Part shown: positions 1-6,015 of the stretch, piece after piece
How positions within the stretch are numbered: position 1 is the stretch's first letter
Layout: every line of letters starts with the position of its first letter
Source: an uncultured Porphyromonas sp.
GTDB lineage: Bacteria; Bacteroidota; Bacteroidia; Bacteroidales; Porphyromonadaceae
Length of the DNA stretch: 10,768 nucleotides
Assembly: GCA_945965245.1 (NCBI GenBank)
Contig: CAMFNC010000161.1
Location: 1 to 10,768, forward strand
Direction: 5' to 3'
The notes under the pieces: model-generated
The model's input: only the letters and a program-made list of their open reading frames with translations
Database searches by the model: none
Told to the model about the DNA's origin: nothing
Made by a program: the position numbers and the translations under genes

Positions 1-51
1 CATTTATATTATTCGGATATTGGTATCATCTAACACATACCGTCTAAAATT

Positions 52-2529
52 ATGACAGCACGTTTAAGTCGATTTCTTTTTACCCTAATCCTGGTATTCC
101 TGGGTGGCATTACGCCGCTTTGGGCGCAACAAGACAGCACCGTTCTTTTCCCGGTTTCCGGCCGTGTAACGGACACATTGGGCGAAAGCATCCCTTTTGC
201 CACGGTTCGTATTCGCCCCCAAGCAAGTGCCGATAGCACACAGTTTTGGGGACAGGTAACAGATGCCAATGGCTTTTTTCGCATCGGGCTACCTGCCGCC
301 GGCAATTACGAAATTCACATTACCTGCATCGGCATGGACCCTCTTACCCAATCCTTCCGAACAACTCGCACACAGGGGTACTCTCTGGGAAATCTGAAAA
401 TGAAAGAAGGACGCACAGAACTGGCCGGTGTAACGGTGACCCAAACTCGCAAATTAGTGAAAATCGAGATTGACAAAATATCGTATGACATCAATAAAGA
501 CCCGGACAGCCGCACATCCAACCTGCTCAGAATGTTGCGCAAAGTACCGCTGATAACGGTGGATGGGCGCGGCAACATACAGGTCAATGGCTCATCGAAC
601 TTCACCATCTATCAAAACGGCAAACGCAACAGCATGTTTCGGAGCAATGGCAAGGAGGTTTTAAGGAGCATTCCGGCTTCCTCCATCAGGCGCATTGAGG
701 TGATGACCAAACCGGGGGTGAAATACGATGCCGATAATAGCGGTGCCATCATCAATATCGTCACGGAAGAAAACCAATTCTTGCAGGGATTTGCCGGTTC
801 CGTGGGTGGCCACGTGGGCAATTACGGGCAGTATGGCGGCAATCTGTTTCTGACCGCACGCACCGAGAAGGTGGGACTGACGGGTGGTGTGAATTTGGAA
901 CACCTCGGTTCGGGGCGTGGCAGCTCGGTGAGCGAAACGAATATGGGTGGCATACGTTTGCGAAACGAAGGGGATGAATCAATGTACTCTGACTCTCAAC
1001 GCTTCCACGCCACATTGACCTATGAGATGGACAACCGAAACCTCTTTTCGGTATCCACCAACGGATTATTGAGCAAAAGCACCCGTGAGAACAATATGCA
1101 GGAAAAGATGTGGCAAGACCTTATGCTCAAAACATATAGACAGAATAACTCCGTTTCCACACAGCAATCGGGTAGTTTCTATGTAACGGCAGACTATCAG
1201 CACAGCACCAAAATTCCGGGTGAACTCTTTACCGTGGGCTATATGTTCGACCGCTCGCCCAACAATGGCAAGACCCGGGTAATACGCATGTTGCTAAATC
1301 CGACAAACGGGCAAATGCTACCTTCGGGATTTGCCGAACAGTTCACGGAAACCCAAGCCTCCATGAACGAACATACGGCACAGATGGATTATGTGCGTCC
1401 ACTGGGCGATAAACACAAAATAGAAGCCGGCGTCAAATACATAGCTCGCCGCTCCGGCAGCAATCCACTCTATCAAATTCGCACATCATCGGATGGAGCA
1501 TTTATCCCCGGTTCGCTTTACGGACAACATTTGAATTCCGGTGCTTTGCATTATGCTCAGGATATCATGGCTGTCTATACCGGATGGACTGCCCGGTGGT
1601 CAAACAAAATCAACACGCAGCTGGGAGCACGAGCCGAATATAGTCTGCTGGATGTGAAATATGACCGGCTGCCCGAAGCCGACTTCAAACGTAATGTCTT
1701 GGACTGGGTACCGCAAGTCCGCCTGAGTTATAATCTAAACAACAGCTGCCAACTCTCTACAAATTACGATTTCCGTATCAGCCGCCCGGGCATTCGTCAA
1801 ATGAATCCTTATCGCCTCCAAACCTCGGAATACAACCTGCAATATGGCAATCCGAGACTGAAAGCGCAGCGCAATCACAGCGTGGATTTGACTTTCAACT
1901 ATTACAGTGGCAAAGTGATGCTGAGCTGTGTGCTATATCATGAATTCAGCCGCAATGCAATCCGGTCTTACACCCGTCAGGATGACTCTATGCCCGGCGT
2001 ATTGCAAACCACATACGATAATTTGGGGCGTTACGGTTCGTTCCGCATCGTGCCCTATTTTTCCTATCGACCCAATAATTGGATGCGTTTATCGCTCAAT
2101 GCCAACGTAGTCTTTGCTCACATTCGCAACGAAGCGGTGCAGCAGACCGAGCATTGGCGCAGTGCTATGCTGTATGGCAGCACCACCTTTATGCTGCCCA
2201 AGCAGTGGGAAATACAAATGAATGGCAGCATCAATAAATATGATGGTTATCAGAGCAAAGCCAATGTGATGCACACCTCATCTGTGGCTGTATCCAAAAG
2301 CCTTTTGAATGACCGGTTAAATCTATCATTGTCGGTGGTCAATCCGTTCGAAAGCTCCCTGAAATATATCAGTCGGCTCAAAGGCATCGGCTACGAAGGC
2401 GAATCCGTGACCATAGACCACGGAGCACGTATGCTTCGGTTGGATCTCAACTATAGTTTCGGAGAGATGAAGAGGCGCATCAAGAGAATAGAGCGCAAAA
2501 TCGTCAATGATGATTTGATGACAAAATAA
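52..2529 (+). CDS. Outer-membrane beta-barrel receptor (TonB-dependent-receptor-like, OMP_b-brl_3 type)
   Basis: This is an exported outer-membrane protein of 825 residues, probably a receptor or channel for an unknown ligand. A signal peptide spans about residues 1-25 (basic Arg4/Arg7, hydrophobic core, cleavage likely after PLWA). A carboxypeptidase-regulatory-like beta-sandwich follows (about 34-118, beginning VSGRVTDTLGESIPFATV). Next is a plug-like domain (about 125-240) with LLRMLRKVPLITVDG, IQVNGSSNFTIYQNGK, the segment IRRIEVMTKPGVKYDAD and then GAIINIVTEE. The rest, to about 804, is a beta-barrel rich in alternating aromatic strands, ending in MLRLDLNYSFG. This order and length are typical of Bacteroidota proteins annotated as outer membrane beta-barrel family or TonB-dependent receptor. 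No SusD-like lipoprotein gene lies downstream, so a SusCD glycan importer is unlikely. A 21-residue strongly basic tail follows the last strand. The ATG at 52 is chosen because the signal peptide begins right there. Family assignment is firm; substrate is unknown. Confidence 0.92.
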   Translation: MTARLSRFLFTLILVFLGGITPLWAQQDSTVLFPVSGRVTDTLGESIPFATVRIRPQASADSTQFWGQVTDANGFFRIGLPAAGNYEIHITCIGMDPLTQSFRTTRTQGYSLGNLKMKEGRTELAGVTVTQTRKLVKIEIDKISYDINKDPDSRTSNLLRMLRKVPLITVDGRGNIQVNGSSNFTIYQNGKRNSMFRSNGKEVLRSIPASSIRRIEVMTKPGVKYDADNSGAIINIVTEENQFLQGFAGSVGGHVGNYGQYGGNLFLTARTEKVGLTGGVNLEHLGSGRGSSVSETNMGGIRLRNEGDESMYSDSQRFHATLTYEMDNRNLFSVSTNGLLSKSTRENNMQEKMWQDLMLKTYRQNNSVSTQQSGSFYVTADYQHSTKIPGELFTVGYMFDRSPNNGKTRVIRMLLNPTNGQMLPSGFAEQFTETQASMNEHTAQMDYVRPLGDKHKIEAGVKYIARRSGSNPLYQIRTSSDGAFIPGSLYGQHLNSGALHYAQDIMAVYTGWTARWSNKINTQLGARAEYSLLDVKYDRLPEADFKRNVLDWVPQVRLSYNLNNSCQLSTNYDFRISRPGIRQMNPYRLQTSEYNLQYGNPRLKAQRNHSVDLTFNYYSGKVMLSCVLYHEFSRNAIRSYTRQDDSMPGVLQTTYDNLGRYGSFRIVPYFSYRPNNWMRLSLNANVVFAHIRNEAVQQTEHWRSAMLYGSTTFMLPKQWEIQMNGSINKYDGYQSKANVMHTSSVAVSKSLLNDRLNLSLSVVNPFESSLKYISRLKGIGYEGESVTIDHGARMLRLDLNYSFGEMKRRIKRIERKIVNDDLMTK

Positions 2530-2661
2530 TTCGAATAAAACAGCGTTTTAACTTAAATAGAATGAAGGATAATGCTAAGAATCAAGGCATTACCCTTTCA
2601 TATTGCAACGTAAATTGTGCATCCGATGGCAGGTCTTGATTAAAATTCAGGCTAAAATTTG

Positions 2662-2669
2662 TAGCTTTG
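2662..2669 (+). promoter_or_regulatory. Bacteroidota-type -7 promoter element upstream of the DUF4831 gene
   Basis: TAGCTTTG matches the Bacteroidota primary sigma -7 consensus TAnnTTTG at every defined position. It ends 23 bases before the ATG at 2693, which predicts a short leader of roughly 15-20 bases. A partial -33 element (CTTG at 2635-2638) sits 23 bases upstream, slightly further than the usual spacing of about 19-21, so the -33 half is weak. The rest of the 163-bp gap (2530-2692) shows nothing else beyond a weak 6-bp AT-rich hairpin at 2536-2550. Confidence 0.5.
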
Positions 2670-2692
2670 TAAATAATCACCCTGTATAACAC

Positions 2693-3787
2693 ATGACATT
2701 GAAACGCTTGCTTACAGCCGTCTGCCTGATTATTTGCTGCCGGAATATAACCGATGCACAGGCTCAAGTATCGCGCTATCATGCCAATGAGAGTAACGGC
2801 TTTGGCGTGGTATATATGCTGCCACAAAGTCGGCTGCGCGTTGAGGCCTTGGTGGAGCGCACAGATTATACCCCCGGCAAATTAAGCGCATACGCACTTA
2901 AATATCTGAATCAGAACGTGGGATTGGAAGCCATGGTAAGCTATCGCCTGCTCAAGGTGCGTGTGCTATCCGAAGGTGTGCCCGACCGCGAACACCAATA
3001 CCTGGTGGAGTTTAAGCCCGGCACTGTGGCTCCTTACCTTTCCTTGACAGCAAACGGCGTCATTGTCGGTATCAATACGGATGCCGTTGCACCGGATGCT
3101 GCAGCATGGGCAGATCCCACACAAGCCGAAACACACAGCACCCGTGTCATACCCACCTTGCCTCAGGAATACAATCTGGCGGGTTCACTCCACAAAAAAG
3201 CCGAACTGGCGGCACAGCACCTCTTTTATGTGCGTGAAAGCAGTATGAATATCGTGACTGGCGATGTGGATGCCATGCCCAAAGACGGTCAGGCCATGAA
3301 AATAGTGATGGACCGCCTGGCACAGGAAGAAGCCGCCACTCGTGCTCTATTTGTAGGAGATACGGTGCGACGCCAATTTGTGCAGTCTTTCTTAATTACC
3401 CCCACAGAGCCGTTTGCCGATAAAGTGATATTCCGCTTTTCTGAGCAATTGGGTGTGCTGGAGGCAGACGATTTGGCCGGCGAGCCGGTGCGCATGACTT
3501 TGCGAGAGGTGGAACGCGCTCCGCAGATGGATGATAAACAGGCGGAAAAACACGAGAAAAGCCTCAAAGGCATTGTGTACAATCGTCCCGGAGTAGGCGA
3601 GGTGCAGGTAATCCGGGCACAAGAAATTCTATATCAGAGCCAACTGCATATCACCCAGTGGGGCATCCGGCAGAGTCTGGCGCCGAAGATGTTTAAGGAT
3701 AAACAAGATCAAACTCCGTCTATTCTCTTCGACCCCGATACCGGCGGCATCCTGAAAGTTCAAGGACCGGATGGGAAAACGCTCTGA
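2693..3787 (+). CDS. Secreted DUF4831 family protein
   Basis: This is an exported protein of 364 residues and unknown function. It has a signal peptide at about 1-24 (Lys4/Arg5, hydrophobic core LLTAVCLIICC, cleavage likely after DAQA). The paired cysteines 15-16 are preceded by LII, which is not a good lipobox, so a soluble or loosely associated periplasmic protein is more likely than a lipoprotein. The mature part resembles the Bacteroidales family DUF4831: an N-terminal block around FGVVYMLPQSRLRVEA and the PGKLSAYALKYL segment, a TVAPYLSLTANGVIVGIN block near 111-128, a middle block with MNIVTGDVDAMPKDGQAMK (185-203), and a C-terminal SILFDPDTGGILKV (about 343-356). Length is normal for the family as I recall it. 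It is preceded by its own -7-like element and followed after 93 bp by the POT transporter gene without an obvious terminator, so read-through is possible. Family call is by recalled pattern, not by search; no function is proposed. Confidence 0.85.
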   Translation: MTLKRLLTAVCLIICCRNITDAQAQVSRYHANESNGFGVVYMLPQSRLRVEALVERTDYTPGKLSAYALKYLNQNVGLEAMVSYRLLKVRVLSEGVPDREHQYLVEFKPGTVAPYLSLTANGVIVGINTDAVAPDAAAWADPTQAETHSTRVIPTLPQEYNLAGSLHKKAELAAQHLFYVRESSMNIVTGDVDAMPKDGQAMKIVMDRLAQEEAATRALFVGDTVRRQFVQSFLITPTEPFADKVIFRFSEQLGVLEADDLAGEPVRMTLREVERAPQMDDKQAEKHEKSLKGIVYNRPGVGEVQVIRAQEILYQSQLHITQWGIRQSLAPKMFKDKQDQTPSILFDPDTGGILKVQGPDGKTL

Positions 3788-3880
3788 CCGCACCCATCTG
3801 CCACGAAAGACATCCCCCCTCCCATAGAAAAAGCAATTTATTAATTTCAAAAAACAATAATCAAACAGTTTTAATTTTTT
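3788..3880 (+). other. AT-rich leader of the POT transporter gene without Shine-Dalgarno
   Basis: This 93-bp gap holds no convincing hairpin terminator and no TAnnTTTG element. The last 45 or so bases are almost pure A/T, and the ATG at 3881 directly follows a run of T residues with no purine-rich ribosome binding site, as is common for Bacteroidota. The absence of both signals leaves open that the transporter is co-transcribed with the DUF4831 gene. Confidence 0.4.
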
Positions 3881-5863
3881 ATGGCAAAGAATCACCCCAA
3901 AGGGCTCATCGTGTTAGCCCTTGCCAACATGGGCGAACGCTTCGGCTACTACACCATGCTGGCCATCTTGACGCTGTATATGCAGGCTAAGTTCGGCTTC
4001 TCGTCCGCAACCACCAGCATGATTTACGGCACCTTCCTCGCTTTGGTATATTTCTTACCGGTATTCGGCGGTATCGTGGCCGATAAATGGCTGGGCTATG
4101 GCAAAACCATTCTCATCGGTATCACCATTATGTTTGGCGGCTACCTGCTCCTCGGCATCCCTTTCGGTACGGGCAGTATGGGCGTATTGCTGATGTTTGT
4201 ATCGCTGTTGCTGATTTCGGCAGGAACAGGTCTTTTCAAGGGTAACCTGCAAGCTCTGGTGGGCAAGTTGTACGACAATCCTTTGTATAGCAAGAACCGC
4301 GACATGGCGTTCTCTATCTTCTACATGTTTATCAATATCGGTGCTTTCTTTGCTCCCAGTATGGGTAATGCCATCACCAACAGCGTTTTGGCCAAAGAAA
4401 ACTTCTACTACGATGCCTCCATCCCCAAAAACTATGTGGCTCTGAATGACAAAGTGGTGGATGCCGACCAATTCATGGCCGAGTATGCCCAAAAGCATGC
4501 CGATTTTAATGGCTTGGCTGCCGACAAACAAGCCGAAGCCATCAGCAAGGCTAAGAAAAAAGCCGGTGTAATGTTTGCCGAAGACGAAGCCAAAGTACTC
4601 TTCAACCTCAAATTGGCAGGATTGCACCAATACACCAAGGCCGGCAAAATCACAGACCCAGCTTTGATGGTAACGGCAGAAGATTATGAAATCGTAAACA
4701 GTCGCGATGCTGCCGATGCTGCCCAAAAAGAAGAAATCTTGGCGCGCGTGAAAGCCGCAGAGGTTACCGATGCCAACCTTTTGGCTGCCAATGATTCCAA
4801 AGGTTTCGAGCGTGACTTCGGTAATAAATATGTGACCGAATTGCTCTCCAAATCTTATAGCTGGGCTTTCTTCGTGGCGTGCGGCAGCTTGATTATCTCT
4901 ATTTTGATTTTCTTCCTCTTCCGTACCACATGGAAGTCTGCCGACGTAACAGCCAAGCAAGCCAAAGCTGCTGCCGCCAAGGGCGAAAATACTGTTGCGG
5001 AAATGTCGCCGAAAGAAGTTAAAGAGCGTTTATTGGCTCTCGGTTTGGTATTCTTGGTGGTGATTTTCTTCTGGATGGCTTTCCATCAAAACGGACTCAC
5101 CATGACATTCTTTGCACGTGATTATACTTTTAGCAAGGTGTCACCCACCCAGTTCATGGCATTCTCTTTGGTTATGCTGATACCTTTCATCTGCTTCATG
5201 TATGGTATTTACCTGTCATGCTTCGGTCTGCTGGGTGGTAAGAAGAATGTCACCAAAGGTCTTATTCTCGTAGTATTGGGTATTGCCGGACTGGCCGGCG
5301 GTTATTTCTTGGATATCGCTTCCATCACCGAAGCCACCAAGAGCATCACACCTCAGATATTCCAGCAGTTTAACCCCTTCTTTATCATCCTGCTGACTCC
5401 GGTTACTGTGGGTATCTTCACTTATCTGGCACGCCGTGGTAAAGAACCTTCTGCGCCGCGTAAAATCGGTATCGGTATGCTTTTGGCAGCTGTAGGCTTC
5501 CTGGTATTGTTGGTAGGCTCCATCGGTCTGCCTGCCCCCAGCACCATCGAAGGAACCAGCAGTGTGCTGGTAACGCCCAATGTATTGATTGGCACCTACT
5601 TTGTGCTCACACTGGCAGAACTTTTCCTCAGCCCGATGGGTCTTTCATTCGTATCAAAAGTGGCACCTCCCCAATATGCAGGTTTAATGCAGGGCGGATG
5701 GTTGGCTGCCACAGCCGTGGGTAACCTGCTCGTGGGCGTGATGGGTTCTTTCTGGGAAAAGATGCCGCTGGTAGCTTTCTGGGGTGTACTCATTGCATGC
5801 TGTCTGCTCTCTGCCGCTTTCATCTTCTCTGTGATGAAACGCTTGGAGCGTGTAACTGCCTAA
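3881..5863 (+). CDS. POT/PTR2 family peptide MFS transporter with large periplasmic insertion
   Basis: This is an inner-membrane transporter of 660 residues in the proton-dependent oligopeptide transporter family, which couples di- or tripeptide uptake to proton influx. The first PTR2 signature lies at 63-76 (GGIVADKWLGYGKT). The second is at 144-156 (FSIFYMFINIGAF), and the TM10 block ELFLSPMGLSFVSKVAP is at 580-596 with conserved Glu580. About 14 hydrophobic segments are seen, as expected for bacterial POTs with two extra helices: TM1-TM5 within 8-166, TM6 at about 326-348, TM7 at 383-403, and the rest to 651. The TM1 motif reads NMGERFGYY (16-24), so the usual first Glu of ExxERFxYY is Asn16; Glu19 and Arg20 remain. 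The TM7 motif reads FHQNG (401-405), with His402 where many POTs have Glu. A charged, Ala/Lys-rich insertion of about 158 residues (167-325) separates TM5 from TM6 and should face the periplasm. The family is certain; peptide specificity and coupling are inferred. Confidence 0.93.
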   Translation: MAKNHPKGLIVLALANMGERFGYYTMLAILTLYMQAKFGFSSATTSMIYGTFLALVYFLPVFGGIVADKWLGYGKTILIGITIMFGGYLLLGIPFGTGSMGVLLMFVSLLLISAGTGLFKGNLQALVGKLYDNPLYSKNRDMAFSIFYMFINIGAFFAPSMGNAITNSVLAKENFYYDASIPKNYVALNDKVVDADQFMAEYAQKHADFNGLAADKQAEAISKAKKKAGVMFAEDEAKVLFNLKLAGLHQYTKAGKITDPALMVTAEDYEIVNSRDAADAAQKEEILARVKAAEVTDANLLAANDSKGFERDFGNKYVTELLSKSYSWAFFVACGSLIISILIFFLFRTTWKSADVTAKQAKAAAAKGENTVAEMSPKEVKERLLALGLVFLVVIFFWMAFHQNGLTMTFFARDYTFSKVSPTQFMAFSLVMLIPFICFMYGIYLSCFGLLGGKKNVTKGLILVVLGIAGLAGGYFLDIASITEATKSITPQIFQQFNPFFIILLTPVTVGIFTYLARRGKEPSAPRKIGIGMLLAAVGFLVLLVGSIGLPAPSTIEGTSSVLVTPNVLIGTYFVLTLAELFLSPMGLSFVSKVAPPQYAGLMQGGWLAATAVGNLLVGVMGSFWEKMPLVAFWGVLIACCLLSAAFIFSVMKRLERVTA

Positions 5864-5890
5864 CTCTGAGGTCTATTCCTCGATAATCCA

Positions 5891-5930
5891 AGGGGGCTGT
5901 CGAATCTTGTTCGACAGCCCCTTATTTCTT
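5891..5930 (+). terminator. Rho-independent terminator after the POT transporter gene
   Basis: A near-perfect hairpin begins 28 bases after the stop codon. The left arm at 5891-5904 (AGGGGGCTGTCGAA) pairs with the right arm at 5910-5923 (TTCGACAGCCCCTT), giving 14 pairs including one G-U, around a 5-base loop (TCTTG). A T-rich tract follows (TTATTTCTT). The reverse strand has no comparable T-run after the stem, so it should mainly stop transcription from the left. It separates the transporter from the tamB gene. Confidence 0.9.
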
Positions 5931-5939
5931 CTCCGTTTC

Positions 5940-5984
5940 TAATACAATTCAAGAATGGTAAATCTAACGCGGCAAATTGTATTA
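5940..5984. repeat. 10-bp perfect inverted repeat overlapping the tamB promoter region
   Basis: TAATACAATT at 5940-5949 is the exact reverse complement of AATTGTATTA at 5975-5984. The arms are separated by 25 bases and the right arm overlaps the first two bases of the -7 element. The arms would flank the -33 region, as an operator pair might. They are AT-rich, so chance is possible; a regulatory role is inference only. Confidence 0.45.
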
Positions 5985-5990
5985 TCTTTG
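5983..5990 (+). promoter_or_regulatory. Bacteroidota-type -7 promoter element upstream of tamB
   Basis: TATCTTTG matches TAnnTTTG at all defined positions. It ends 25 bases before the proposed TTG start at 6016, almost the same distance as in front of the DUF4831 gene (23 bases). No clear TTTG -33 element is present at the expected 19-21 base spacing. The element sits downstream of a strong terminator, so a new promoter is expected here. Confidence 0.55.
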
Positions 5991-6015
5991 TTAGATATAT
6001 TACCGCTCGAAAGAT

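Noticed and set aside
2536..2550. Hairpin TAAAAC-AGC-GTTTTA just after the receptor gene, considered as a terminator.
   Set aside because: The stem is only 6 pairs, almost all A-T, and no T-tract follows, so it is too weak to call.
2704..2740. Cysteines 15-16 in the DUF4831 signal sequence, considered as a lipobox.
   Set aside because: The residues before the first cysteine are LII rather than the small residues a lipobox needs, and a good signal peptidase I site (DAQA) lies just after.
2582..2827. Minus-strand 81-codon open frame covering the gap before the DUF4831 gene.
   Set aside because: It overlaps the signal peptide region of a well-supported gene and covers its likely promoter; no domain or start signal is visible.
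3842..3880. TAATTTCA and TAATTTTT strings upstream of the POT gene, considered as -7 elements.
   Set aside because: The first has two mismatches and no -33 partner; the second abuts the ATG, so transcription would begin inside the gene.
4055..4960. A 301-codon open frame on the minus strand inside the POT transporter gene.
   Set aside because: It lies wholly antisense to a well-supported gene, has a His/Gln/Val-rich composition typical of a mirrored frame, no recognisable domain and no promoter or start context. It is best explained by codon bias of the real gene.
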